Below, in pieces: positions 1 to 8,331 of a stretch of DNA of 17,052 bases; the first letter of the stretch is position 1, and each line of letters opens with the position of its first letter. The translations under genes and the position numbers were made by a program. The DNA is from Bacteroidales bacterium UBA1064. Its GTDB lineage: Bacteria; Bacteroidota; Bacteroidia; Bacteroidales; Tenuifilaceae. The notes beneath the pieces were generated by a model that had not been told where the DNA came from, ran no database searches, and saw only the letters and a program-made list of their open reading frames with translations. Where the stretch lies: contig DCDD01000037.1 of NCBI GenBank assembly GCA_002316235.1, forward strand, positions 1 to 17,052. The letters run 5' to 3'.

Positions 1-433
1 AGGGTAAAGTTGTAAAATTTTTATGTGCCAACCGTACAGCCGGAGAACTTAAATTTTAGGTTTGAATTTGCTGGTAAGGTTACCTTGTTGTTCATCTACC
101 AATAGGTGCATATCATTTACCAAAGATACTTCATTTTAGAGTATTATAATGTTTGAGTATAAAATATCTATTGGTTTAATTTATAGCCAGCCAAAGGTTT
201 TAATGCCAGCAAATATAAAAATAGGTTAATGCAAGTTGTTGTAAGGGAAAAACGTTGGTTTTTGCGGACTATATTTCACTACCAGGTACATATAAGTTAC
301 CGGCTTTAAAGTGAGCAAACCCAATGTTATTCTTTATTTTGCCCTGGGAGGGTGAAAAAGTTTACAAGCATTCAACCTTTTCTTCTGTTTATTATGGAGA
401 TTCCTATGGAAAGCACAAGTGGTTAGAATAAGC
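1..433. other. Intergenic stretch, no convincing gene
   Basis: This AT-rich stretch holds no open frame of useful length. The first 59 bases can be read on the plus strand as the end of a gene entering from the left (last codons reading ANRTAGELKF, stop TAG at 57-59). Overlapping frames on both strands give equally protein-like short peptides, so I do not call a coding region. An 18-base segment at 77-94 matches 16 of 18 bases at 457-474, inside the 3' end of the neighbouring peptidase gene. I see no strong hairpin with a T-tract, so no terminator can be assigned to the peptidase gene that ends at 434. Confidence 0.5.
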
Positions 434-2158
434 CTACCAGTAGAATCGGCATGTGTAGGTTACCCTATTGTTCAGCAGGTCAGCTACCTCGACCCTAAGG
501 GTGTGCCAGGTGTTTTGCCTTTCCCTTTTAGGTGTGAGGGTATGGGTTAGCAGGCTGGTCTTCGGGTCCCATTCAAACAGAACCCACCCATCATCTATGA
601 ATCCTGAATAGGTGCCAATTCCGTAGTTATCGGTAAGTTTAATTTTTATGCTGCTTTGACCCGCAATATCCGCATTTTGTGAAATATTTAGAGGAATTAT
701 GCGTGGAGGAACGGTGTCCAAAGCCAGGGTAAACTTCCCAAACTTGTCGGGGCTGGTAACCATGTCGGGTCCATCCTGCCGGCTGGAGCAGTACTCGATA
801 CCTTTACCATTAATGTATCCAATAAAACATTTATCACGCAAGTTGGCCGGAACGCCTGCAATTTTTACCCTTAGGGTAAATTTCCCGTTAAGGGGAGTCC
901 TCGCATGGTGAATGCTAATTACGGGAAATGCCAGGCTGTCGGTATGAAGAGCTGAATGCCTGAGGAGAATGTCATGGTAAAGGGTTCGGCGGGGAATGTA
1001 GATTGAGTAATCCTTGCTATCGAAGCTATAGCTGTTCCACCAGCTCACATAGCTGTGTCGCAAAAGGCCGGGGGTTGATTCCCGGTTTTTGAACGGATGA
1101 ACTCCCTTTACTACCATCTCGAGTTTGGAAGTATTTTTATAAAAATCTTCAAGTTCTATGGTTATCTTATAAATGCTGTCGGATTCAACCGTTAAAATTC
1201 CCAATGATTTGTCTGCCTTTAATCCGCTAAACAAATTACCAGGATCAGCCCACAGGCGTACAATTTCCTGTTGTCGAAGTTGCCGTATGCTGTAGTCAAT
1301 AATGCTATTTAGGTACCGGGTTTCTGCATACGAAAACGAGTCAACAGCAAAGGAAAAGGTCTGTTTGTTATTTACCAGCATGCTCAACTTGTGGAAGCCG
1401 CAGGTTGTACTACTCCCGTTGATAATGTCGAATGCCTCAACTCCAAAACCCATCCTGCTTTTTCCGGCAATTCTGATGGTGTCGGGAGCAAAGTACAGGT
1501 TTCCTGTTTTCTTAATGCTGATGGGGTTTGGCAGTATGCTATCGTTTAGGTAGTCCATACTGTCAATCTCGTAAAACCATGCGCTTTTGATTGTTGGGGC
1601 CGAGTTATCGGCCAGAAAGTTACCATCAAGGTACTTCAATGGTGAAACGGGCCATTGGGTTGCAGAACTGCGAACCTCAAAGTGAAGATGAGGCCCACCC
1701 GAGCTGCCCGAGTTTCCGGAAAAGCCAATAACCTCTCCCTTTGACACGTTGAACTCACCTGGTTTGGGAAATAGCTCTACTTCAAAGGAATGGCTGGCGT
1801 ACTGCTGCTTCTCTACATATTCTGCAACTGCATTTGTAAAACGGTCGAGATGAGCATAAACTGTGGTAAGTCCGTTTGGATGGGTTATGTAGATAACTTT
1901 TCCAAACCCTACTGGGCTAACCTTAATTCGTGATACATACCCCTTCTCGGATGCATAAACCCGAAAACCAATTTTACCATTTGTCCGCAAATCTATGCCG
2001 GAGTGGAAGTGTGCTGTTCGTAATTCACCAAAATAGCCTGATAGTGCAGGTTTCAGGTCTAAGGGTGATTTCAGGATACCATTTTGTGCAGCCGCCTGAT
2101 GGTAGTTTAGGGCAGCTACAAGTAAAATTAACTTATTGAAACGATTTAACGTACGCAT
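434..2158 (-). CDS. Exported M23 family metallopeptidase (LytM-type), 574 aa
   Basis: Predicted zinc-dependent endopeptidase that cuts peptide cross-links of peptidoglycan in the periplasm. A signal peptide covers about residues 1-24 (hydrophobic LILLVAALNY, then AAA before QNG). The LytM domain lies at about 35-180. It has HSGID (H52 and D56, zinc ligands), YAHL (H103), and PHLHF (H157 catalytic, H159 zinc ligand), so the active site looks complete. The remaining ~390 residues are a beta-rich, Ig-like C-terminal region without a second catalytic motif that I can see. This long architecture is one I associate with Bacteroidota, rather than short LytM or NlpD proteins. The gene stands alone and is divergent from purL. 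The start is supported by the signal peptide directly after it and by a -7 box 20 bases upstream. The natural substrate and role (growth, division or turnover) cannot be read from sequence. Confidence 0.9.
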   Translation of the reverse strand: MRTLNRFNKLILLVAALNYHQAAAQNGILKSPLDLKPALSGYFGELRTAHFHSGIDLRTNGKIGFRVYASEKGYVSRIKVSPVGFGKVIYITHPNGLTTVYAHLDRFTNAVAEYVEKQQYASHSFEVELFPKPGEFNVSKGEVIGFSGNSGSSGGPHLHFEVRSSATQWPVSPLKYLDGNFLADNSAPTIKSAWFYEIDSMDYLNDSILPNPISIKKTGNLYFAPDTIRIAGKSRMGFGVEAFDIINGSSTTCGFHKLSMLVNNKQTFSFAVDSFSYAETRYLNSIIDYSIRQLRQQEIVRLWADPGNLFSGLKADKSLGILTVESDSIYKITIELEDFYKNTSKLEMVVKGVHPFKNRESTPGLLRHSYVSWWNSYSFDSKDYSIYIPRRTLYHDILLRHSALHTDSLAFPVISIHHARTPLNGKFTLRVKIAGVPANLRDKCFIGYINGKGIEYCSSRQDGPDMVTSPDKFGKFTLALDTVPPRIIPLNISQNADIAGQSSIKIKLTDNYGIGTYSGFIDDGWVLFEWDPKTSLLTHTLTPKRERQNTWHTLRVEVADLLNNRVTYTCRFYW

Positions 2159-2177
2159 GGCTTATTTTTAAAACACT

Positions 2178-2185
2178 CAAAGATA
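2178..2185 (-). promoter_or_regulatory. Candidate -7 box for the M23 peptidase gene
   Basis: On the minus strand this reads TATCTTTG, an exact match to the Bacteroidota -7 consensus TAnnTTTG. It sits 20 bases before the peptidase start codon, implying a very short leader. No good TTTG -33 element is visible at the usual distance, so this rests on the -7 box and its position. Confidence 0.45.
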
Positions 2186-2289
2186 AATTATGTACGGATA
2201 TTTAGTCTGGCGGACATCGTAAACAGCTAATATTTTTGAAAAGCAGCTGGTATTAACTAGGTTAAAGTGAATGGGTAAAAAGTAAAGAA

Positions 2290-2312
2290 AACCTGTTCAG
2301 CTTTGACAGGTT
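2290..2312 (-). terminator. Terminator-like hairpin in the purL/M23 divergent region
   Basis: AACCTGT and ACAGGTT form a perfect 7-bp stem around a 9-base loop. Read on the minus strand, the stem is followed by a T-rich run (TTCTTTACTTTTT). It lies about 130 bases upstream of the peptidase start, so it would end transcripts entering from the purL side, or attenuate a longer peptidase leader. It could also be an operator. The base pairing is seen directly; the function is inferred. Confidence 0.35.
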
Positions 2313-2353
2313 CAAGACATTCTGGATCACTGTTATCAATTCAATTCTTAGCC

Positions 2354-2385
2354 GGTGGGTGCATGCCTCGGTTTTTCTCCCCACC
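2354..2385. promoter_or_regulatory. Inverted repeat next to the purL promoter
   Basis: GGTGGG at 2354-2359 and CCCACC at 2380-2385 are perfectly complementary across a 20-base spacer that includes the palindrome GCATGC (2361-2366). The right arm abuts the proposed -33 element of purL, a position that suits a regulator-binding site. A 6-bp stem can arise by chance, so this is tentative. Confidence 0.25.
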
Positions 2386-2417
2386 TTGCGTAAATTGAAA
2401 ATTGTCGTGTATCTTTG
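2385..2417 (+). promoter_or_regulatory. Candidate promoter of purL
   Basis: TATCTTTG at 2410-2417 exactly matches the Bacteroidota -7 consensus TAnnTTTG. A CTTG at 2385-2388 lies 21 bases upstream and resembles the TTTG -33 element at near-normal spacing. The purL start codon is 23 bases downstream of the -7 box, giving a short leader. This is the best promoter candidate in the window and would also serve ubiE. Confidence 0.6.
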
Positions 2418-2440
2418 GCACAAGGTTTATTCAATAATTT

Positions 2441-4684
2441 ATGATTGAACATCAGGCTATGCAGCAGCATGAAGTTACCATGGACACCGTAAGGGAGTTG
2501 GGGTTACTCCCCGAGGAGTTTGAGATGATAAAAAAGTTTCTGGGAAGGGTGCCCAACTATACCGAGTTGAGCATTTACTCGGTGATGTGGTCAGAGCATG
2601 CTTCGTATAAAAATTCCATAAAGTGGATAAAAACCCTGCCCCGGAAGGGTTCGGCGTTGCTGGCAGAGGCTGGAGCCGAGAATGCAGGCCTGGTTGATAT
2701 AGGAGGTGGGTATGCTTGCGCTTTCAAAATAGAATCGCACAACCATCCTTGTGCTGTTGAGCCCTACCAGGGAGCTGCTACTGGTGTAGGAGGCATCAAC
2801 CGCGACATCTTTACCATGGGCGCTCGTCCGGTTGCCCAGCTTAACTCCCTCAGGTTTGGAAATCCTAAGCTCGAAAGAACTCGCTGGCTAATGAGGGGAG
2901 TGGTGAAGGGAATTGGCGACTACGGAAACGCCTTTGGCATTCCGGTTTTGGCCGGAGAGGTTTTCTTTGACGATTCATTTAACACCAACCCTCTGGTAAA
3001 TGCCATGTCGGTTGGAATTGTGTCGAAGGATTCCGTAGTATCGGCTGTGGCAAAGGGTGTTGGCAATCCTGTATATATTGTGGGCTCTGCTACCGGCAAG
3101 GATGGTATTCATGGGGCAACCTTTGCTTCGGCAAACATCACTGAGAATTCTGCCGACGACATTCCTTCCATACAGGTTGGCGATCCCTTTCAGGAGAAGA
3201 TTTTGCTTGAAGCCACCCAGGAGGTTATTAAAACAGGTGCACTAGTGGGCATGCAGGATATGGGCGCTGCGGGTATTATCTGCTCCACCTCAGAGATGTC
3301 CGAAAAGGGCAAGCATGGCATGAGGATAGATCTGGACAAGGTTCCTCTGCGTCAAACCAACATGGAAGCATGGGAAATTCTGCTTTCCGAATCGCAGGAG
3401 CGAATGTTGATGGTGGTTAAGAAGGGTCGCGAAAGGGATGTGGAGGAAATTCTCAACAAGTGGGATATAGGATACGCTGTTATCGGGAATGTTACTTCGG
3501 GCGATTCGCTCGAGTTCTACTACCACAACGAGCTGGCTGCTAAGGTTCCGGCCTCATCGCTGGTGCTTGGCGGTGGTGCGCCGGTTTACGACAGGGAGTA
3601 CAGCGAGCCTGAATACTACAAGGAGTTTAAAAAATTCAACATGAATCAGATTCCTGAGCCTGCAGATCTAGTTGAGGTGGCAAGGTTTCTGACAGCCCAT
3701 CCCAACATAGCCTCGAAACGATGGGTTTACCAGCAGTACGACACCATGATTGGAACGGGCAACATGACTACCAACTTCCCCTCCGATGCAGGAGTCTTCA
3801 ACCTTAAAGAGCTTAACAAGGCGTTGGCCATGACCGTTGACTGCAACTCGCGTTACGTTAAGGCCGACCCCGAGGTTGGCACCATGATTGCAGTTGCCGA
3901 AGCCGCACGAAACATCGTTTGTTCCGGTGCAACTCCTTTGGCAATAACCGACTGCATGAACTTTGGAAACCCCTACAACCCTGAAGTTTACTGGCAGTTT
4001 GTTAAGGCCATTAAGGGAATGGCCAAGGCCTGCAAAAAGTTTGACACTCCAGTAACCGGGGGTAACGTAAGCTTTTACAACCAATCGTCAATCAACGGGA
4101 GGGAGGAAGCTGTTTACCCTACTCCGACAATTGGTATGATTGGCATGCTGGAAAACAAAAACCACCATACAACGCTGGCTTTTGAGGAAAAGGGGCACAT
4201 GATTTTCCTTATTGGCAAATCACGCAACGACATAGCCTCATCGGAGTACCTCTACAGCTACCACGGCATTAAGCAATCGCCTGCACCCTTCTTTGACCTG
4301 GATGAGGAATTTGCCATTCAGCAGGCACTGCTCGACCTGATTGCTAGGAATTTGGTGCAATCCGCACACGATGTTTCTGATGGTGGCCTCTTTATTGCCC
4401 TTCTTGAGAGTGCCATGCCCCGTAACCTGGGTTTCGATATCACTACTGATGCCGAGATTCGAACCGATGCTTTCCTGTTTGGTGAGTCGCAGGGTCGAAT
4501 TGTAGTGTCCGTTTCTCCATCGCGTGAAACCCATTTCATTGACTACATGGTTGAGCATGGCATCCCGTTTACCGCTCTGGGGCATGTAACCAAATCCGAG
4601 ATCAGAATTGACGATGTTTCGTTTGGATTTGTTGCCGATTTGAAGCAGCTTTACGACACTGCTCTGGAGAAGATCATGGCCTAG
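2441..4684 (+). CDS. purL: Phosphoribosylformylglycinamidine synthase, small-type PurL subunit
   Basis: Catalyses the ATP-dependent conversion of FGAR to FGAM, the fourth step of de novo purine synthesis, in the cytoplasm. At 747 residues it has the length of the small PurL (about 740 in Bacillus), which works with separate PurQ (glutaminase) and PurS subunits. It is not the ~1,300-residue single-chain enzyme. Visible family motifs are WSEHASYKNS at 50-59, ESHNHP at 98-103 and the following glycine-rich GAATGVGGINRDI. The second half repeats the AIR-synthase-type fold, with VCSGATPLAITDCMNFGNP and VTGGNVSFYN. Residue order is intact, with no glutaminase domain at the C-terminus. The ATG at 2441 follows a good promoter; an in-frame ATG at 2459 is an alternative. 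No purS or purQ is present here. ubiE follows after 15 bases and is probably cotranscribed. Confidence 0.95.
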   Translation: MIEHQAMQQHEVTMDTVRELGLLPEEFEMIKKFLGRVPNYTELSIYSVMWSEHASYKNSIKWIKTLPRKGSALLAEAGAENAGLVDIGGGYACAFKIESHNHPCAVEPYQGAATGVGGINRDIFTMGARPVAQLNSLRFGNPKLERTRWLMRGVVKGIGDYGNAFGIPVLAGEVFFDDSFNTNPLVNAMSVGIVSKDSVVSAVAKGVGNPVYIVGSATGKDGIHGATFASANITENSADDIPSIQVGDPFQEKILLEATQEVIKTGALVGMQDMGAAGIICSTSEMSEKGKHGMRIDLDKVPLRQTNMEAWEILLSESQERMLMVVKKGRERDVEEILNKWDIGYAVIGNVTSGDSLEFYYHNELAAKVPASSLVLGGGAPVYDREYSEPEYYKEFKKFNMNQIPEPADLVEVARFLTAHPNIASKRWVYQQYDTMIGTGNMTTNFPSDAGVFNLKELNKALAMTVDCNSRYVKADPEVGTMIAVAEAARNIVCSGATPLAITDCMNFGNPYNPEVYWQFVKAIKGMAKACKKFDTPVTGGNVSFYNQSSINGREEAVYPTPTIGMIGMLENKNHHTTLAFEEKGHMIFLIGKSRNDIASSEYLYSYHGIKQSPAPFFDLDEEFAIQQALLDLIARNLVQSAHDVSDGGLFIALLESAMPRNLGFDITTDAEIRTDAFLFGESQGRIVVSVSPSRETHFIDYMVEHGIPFTALGHVTKSEIRIDDVSFGFVADLKQLYDTALEKIMA

Positions 4685-4699
4685 TATTCCTAACGCTTT

Positions 4700-5410
4700 A
4701 TGCCAACACCTGACAAAAGCAGCCAGAACGTTGAGGCCATGTTTAACAGCATTGCCTCAAACTACGATTTCTTGAACCATTTCTTAAGCCTTGGAATTGA
4801 TAGAAAGTGGCGTAAACGGTTAATCCGGCTGGTAGCTAAGGGTAACCCACAGAAGGTTCTTGATGTGGCCACGGGAACAGCCGATTTGGCCATGCTGCTG
4901 GCGCGGGAGTATGGAGGTGTTTCCATTACAGGGGTGGATATTTCGGAGAACATGCTGGCCATTGGCAAGAGAAAGGTCGAATCCGAAAATCTTTCAGGTC
5001 AGATTTCGCTCCACAGGGCTAGTGCATTGAACCTACCCTTTGAAAACGACTCTTTTGATGCTGCCATGGTGGCTTTTGGGGTAAGAAATTTTGAGGATTT
5101 GTCAATGGGGTTATCGGAGGTCTATAGAACCCTTAGAAATGGAGGGCAGTTTGCCATACTTGAGTTTACCATTCCCGATAAGTTCCCTGTTGCCCAGCTT
5201 TACAGGTTCTACTTTAGGTACGTGCTGCCTTTGTTCGGGGGGATTATTTCGGGCAGCCGGACAGCATATAAATACCTGCCCGAATCGGTACTTGCATTTC
5301 CTGAGAAGGAGAATTTCTTAGAAATCATGAGGCAAGTTGGGTTTACAGGTTGCACATGCAAGAGTTTAACTTTCGGGATTGCTTCAATATATACAGGCTT
5401 TAAACCTTAA
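4700..5410 (+). CDS. ubiE: Demethylmenaquinone methyltransferase (UbiE/MenG)
   Basis: SAM-dependent C-methyltransferase that converts 2-demethylmenaquinone to menaquinone, the last step of quinone synthesis. Since Bacteroidota use menaquinone, menG is the functionally better name. The 236-residue length is normal for the family. N-terminal family signature NYDFLNHFLSLGIDRKW lies at 21-37. The SAM-binding motif I VLDVATGTADLA is at 53-64, followed by GVDISENML at 78-86. The second signature RTLRNGGQFAILEF is at 143-156. It starts 15 bases after purL and probably shares its transcript. porT follows 253 bases later. Nothing in the chain is missing or truncated. Confidence 0.94.
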   Translation: MPTPDKSSQNVEAMFNSIASNYDFLNHFLSLGIDRKWRKRLIRLVAKGNPQKVLDVATGTADLAMLLAREYGGVSITGVDISENMLAIGKRKVESENLSGQISLHRASALNLPFENDSFDAAMVAFGVRNFEDLSMGLSEVYRTLRNGGQFAILEFTIPDKFPVAQLYRFYFRYVLPLFGGIISGSRTAYKYLPESVLAFPEKENFLEIMRQVGFTGCTCKSLTFGIASIYTGFKP

Positions 5411-5434
5411 ATTCATTTTGTGCATGAAGCCATT

Positions 5435-5452
5435 TCAGGGGAGAAGCCCTGA
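5435..5452 (+). terminator. Weak hairpin after ubiE
   Basis: TCAGGG and CCCTGA form a 6-bp GC-rich stem with a 6-base loop, 24 bases after the ubiE stop codon. Only a weak T content follows (TTGCTTACTC), so it is at best an imperfect terminator. The rest of the 253-base gap to porT holds no clear TAnnTTTG promoter that I can see. Confidence 0.25.
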
Positions 5453-5663
5453 TTGCTTACTCAACAACCGATCATTAGAAACCCTACCACGAATGTTTGA
5501 CGTCTGTTTAAGCTATTGTTTGCAATATTTTTTATACCCTGCTCGTTTGATAACAGGCTTTACCTATCGTACATAAATGTTCAGGTGCAGTATCCGTTTG
5601 AGAGTCATTCATCCAAGGTAATTTTTTTACGTAGATGTTTTACCCTAAGAGCTTATAACTATT

Positions 5664-6404
5664 TTGAAGAAAATCTTTGTTGTAATAGCGGTTATCTGGT
5701 GCTCGGTGACTGCAGCTCAGGCGCAGTACCGTAAGCCTAACATTCTCAACGATCCCGATTATGACGTTGGCAAACCCCTAAGGTTTGGTTTCTCCATCGG
5801 CATCAACATTATGGATTTTGATATTAAGAACAGCTCCGTTCCCGAGCTTAATGCCGACAGCTCCCAGTTCCAGTACTTCACAGAGGTTACGCATATAAAC
5901 CCGGGTTTAAATGTAAACGCTATTTCCGATTTAAGGCTAGCCGAAAATTTTCACCTACGCTTTTTACCGGGTTACTCCTTTGGGCAGCGAAATCTCGATT
6001 TTTTTAAGGTCGAAAATGGACGGGTTACCCATGAAACTACAATGGATATTGAGTCGAATTTTATTGATTTGCCTTTAGGCATTAAGTACCTTGCCGAGCG
6101 AACCAGCAACATTAGGCCGTATCTATACGTGGGTGGCGATTACCGTATTGATTTAGCTGCCTATAAACGGCTTAAGGTCGAAAAGGGAATACTGGTTAGG
6201 CTGCAAAAGCAGGATTTCTACTACGAGTTCGGGTTTGGTGTTGACTTCTTTTTTGAATATTTTAAGTTTTCAACAGAGGTGAAATGGTCGGCAGGCATTG
6301 GCAACGTTATTTCAAGCGACTATGCCGAGGGGGCCGAGAACTACCGCTATGCTGTTGATGCTATGAACTCCAGGCTGATAATGATTTCCTTCCATTTTGA
6401 GTAG
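5664..6404 (+). CDS. porT: PorT family outer membrane beta-barrel protein (type IX secretion)
   Basis: Predicted integral outer membrane protein needed for the type IX secretion system, called SprT in gliding flavobacteria. It spans 246 residues, close to the usual PorT length. A signal peptide occupies 1-20 (MKKIFVVIAV, then AQA before QYR). The mature part is rich in alternating aromatic and polar strands typical of an 8-stranded-type barrel (FHLRFLPGYSFGQRNLDFF, YLYVGGDYRIDLAAYKR, FYYEFGFGVDFFFEYFKFSTEVKWSAG). It ends in ISFHFE, with a terminal aromatic-charged strand as in outer membrane barrels. The start codon is TTG, chosen because MKKIFVV directly begins the signal peptide and no ATG fits. 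The position just downstream of ubiE is an arrangement I recall from other Bacteroidota, though I could not check it. Other T9SS genes are not in the window. Confidence 0.85.
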   Translation: MKKIFVVIAVIWCSVTAAQAQYRKPNILNDPDYDVGKPLRFGFSIGINIMDFDIKNSSVPELNADSSQFQYFTEVTHINPGLNVNAISDLRLAENFHLRFLPGYSFGQRNLDFFKVENGRVTHETTMDIESNFIDLPLGIKYLAERTSNIRPYLYVGGDYRIDLAAYKRLKVEKGILVRLQKQDFYYEFGFGVDFFFEYFKFSTEVKWSAGIGNVISSDYAEGAENYRYAVDAMNSRLIMISFHFE

Positions 6405-6599
6405 AAAAGTGGAAGTGTAGCATAAAACAGGCTGTTCATCCATCTTCTTGTAGTTGGGGTAATACGCGGAATTTTGATATACCCTCAATCAGCTATAAAT
6501 TGTTCACCTCGCCGGGTTTTAGGGATTATTGAGAAGGGGCTTAACACTATTTTTTGGAGAAATTCCTTTTTTTCACACTGATGCTGATAATTTTTCACC

Positions 6600-8159
6600 A
6601 TGGCTAAGGATATAATTCTTGAACTCACCCCTGAAAATGCGGCCAACAGCCAGCTATTGCTGAAAGCAGTTGCCAGTAAGCTGGGAATGAGTGTTAAAGA
6701 TGTCGGCCATTACACTATTACCCGACGGTCAATAGACTCACGACACGGAAAGGTAAGGGTAAACCTTGGCATCAGGGTTTTTGATAGGGATGAACCTATT
6801 GCTGACGGTAAACCCCAATTCACCTATGGCGATGTTTCCAAATCGCCTCCTGTTGCAGTTATTGGCGCAGGTCCTGCTGGGTTGTTTGCCGCATTAAGGC
6901 TTATTGAACACGGCTACAAGCCAATAGTGGTAGAGCGGGGCAAAGAAGTAAGCGCCCGCAAAAGGGATGTTGCCCTGCTAAACCGGGAGCATAAGCTCAA
7001 CCCCGATTCCAACTATGCTTTTGGCGAAGGAGGTGCAGGAACCTTTTCCGATGGGAAACTCTACACCCGTTCGCGAAAAAGAGGTGATTACAATCGTGTG
7101 TTGTACATCCTTTGTAACCACGGGGCTAGCGAGGATATACTTTTCGATTCGCACCCCCACATTGGAACAAATCGCTTGCCCGGCATTATTGTGAAAATCA
7201 GGGAGACAATCATTAGCTACGGGGGCGAAATTCTATATAACTCCCGGGTTGAAAGTATTAAAACCGACGGGAGCAGGGTTACGGGTGTTAAACTTTCCGA
7301 TGGCCGACTTGTGGAGGCCAAGGCCTGCATACTGGCAACCGGGCATTCCGCTCGCGACGTGTATTCCATGCTGTTGAATCAACAAATTCAGATAGAAGCG
7401 AAACCCTTTGCCATGGGTGTTCGGGTGGAGCATCCTCAGGCTATTATTGACTCCATACAGTACCATGGTACTCCTCGGGGCGACTACTTGCCAGCAGCAT
7501 CCTACTCGCTTGTGCAGCAGGTCGAAGGAAGGGGTGTTTACTCGTTCTGCATGTGCCCGGGAGGGTTCATTGTTCCTGCTGCCACTGAACCCAACGAGGT
7601 GGTGGTGAATGGCATGTCCCCCTCACTTCGAAACTCCCGCTGGGCAAACTCGGGTATAGTGGTTGAGGTTAGGCTCGACGATTTGAAGTCCTACTCCAAA
7701 TATGGGGAGCTTGCCGGTGTGGAGTACCAGCACTACCTTGAAGAGTTGGCCAGCCTTCATGGCGGTTTTGGTGTAAAAGCTCCTGCACAGCGGTTGGTTG
7801 ACTTTGTGGATGGAAACTACTCGGCGAGCTTACCAAGCTGTTCCTATCATCCCGGCATTACTTCCTCCGAACTTCACGCCTGGCTTCCAGATGATATTGG
7901 GTTTAGGCTTAGGAAAGGGTTCAGGGCATTTGGTGCAAGAATGAAAGGGTTCCTCACCAACGAGGCGGTTGTGCTGGGAGTGGAGTCGAGAACTTCATCA
8001 CCTGTGAGAATTCCCCGTAACCCCGAAACTCTTCAACATGTAGGGGTGGAAGGGCTATTTCCTGCCGGAGAGGGCGCCGGCTATGCCGGTGGTATAGTTT
8101 CTTCTGCTTTTGACGGCGAACGATGTGCCGACGCTGTGGCTTTCTACCTGGGCGGTTAA
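6600..8159 (+). CDS. FAD-dependent oxidoreductase, COG2509 type
   Basis: Cytoplasmic flavoprotein of the COG2509 'FAD-dependent dehydrogenase' type, widespread in Bacteroidota and Firmicutes; no substrate is established to my knowledge. Residues 1-80 form an N-terminal domain with a short beta-rich segment (VRVNLGIRVFD). The Rossmann FAD-binding motif VAVIGAGPAGLFAA follows at 85-98, with the acidic ribose-binding E112 in VVERG. A conserved NYAFGEGGAGTFSDGKLYTR stretch follows. LATGHSARDVYSML marks the second nucleotide-fold strand. The C-terminal motif LFPAGEGAGYAGGIVSSAFDG, near 490-510, closes the FAD site. The chain appears complete at 519 residues. It stands alone, with gaps of 195 and 243 bases on either side. 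No clear promoter could be assigned; TATTTTTTGG near 6550 is one base off in spacing from the -7 consensus. Confidence 0.85.
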   Translation: MAKDIILELTPENAANSQLLLKAVASKLGMSVKDVGHYTITRRSIDSRHGKVRVNLGIRVFDRDEPIADGKPQFTYGDVSKSPPVAVIGAGPAGLFAALRLIEHGYKPIVVERGKEVSARKRDVALLNREHKLNPDSNYAFGEGGAGTFSDGKLYTRSRKRGDYNRVLYILCNHGASEDILFDSHPHIGTNRLPGIIVKIRETIISYGGEILYNSRVESIKTDGSRVTGVKLSDGRLVEAKACILATGHSARDVYSMLLNQQIQIEAKPFAMGVRVEHPQAIIDSIQYHGTPRGDYLPAASYSLVQQVEGRGVYSFCMCPGGFIVPAATEPNEVVVNGMSPSLRNSRWANSGIVVEVRLDDLKSYSKYGELAGVEYQHYLEELASLHGGFGVKAPAQRLVDFVDGNYSASLPSCSYHPGITSSELHAWLPDDIGFRLRKGFRAFGARMKGFLTNEAVVLGVESRTSSPVRIPRNPETLQHVGVEGLFPAGEGAGYAGGIVSSAFDGERCADAVAFYLGG

Positions 8160-8264
8160 AAGTGATTCACCAAAGCCTTGAGCTGTAAATGGATTGTGAT
8201 GCACCTTCCTGCTTAAATCGGAATAAAGCAGCTACCCATAATGTCCTTAGCGCCATGGTAAATA

Positions 8265-8299
8265 GTTAGCTAACGACACGCTAAGCCGGATTGGCGTGT
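8265..8299. promoter_or_regulatory. Palindrome and hairpin upstream of ubiX
   Basis: GTTAGCTAAC (8265-8274) is a perfect 10-bp palindrome. Directly after it, ACACGCTAA (8276-8284) pairs with TTGGCGTGT (8291-8299) in a 9-bp stem with one G-U pair and a 6-base GCCGGA loop. No T-tract follows on either strand, so it does not look like an intrinsic terminator. In addition, AATAGTTAGC at 8261-8270 is exactly complementary to GCTAACTATT at 8384-8393, just before the ubiX start. It may be a regulator site or a leader structure. Confidence 0.35.
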
Positions 8300-8331
8300 G
8301 AACAAAATCAACAAGTTGAAAGTTTTTTTGA

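Noticed and set aside
251..266. AAAAAC-GTTG-GTTTTT inverted repeat near the end of the M23 gene
   Set aside because: A six-pair, nearly all AT stem is too weak to call a terminator and is expected by chance in AT-rich DNA.
3668..4084. Long minus-strand open frame inside purL
   Set aside because: It is antisense to a well-conserved enzyme, has no recognisable motif, and reads as a reverse-frame shadow.
5379..5734. Small plus-strand frames between ubiE and porT
   Set aside because: They overlap each other and the start of porT, and their translations lack recognisable features.
8276..8299. Hairpin as terminator of the FAD-dependent oxidoreductase gene
   Set aside because: There is no T-tract on either side, and the hairpin lies more than 100 bases after the stop codon, so terminator function is not supported.
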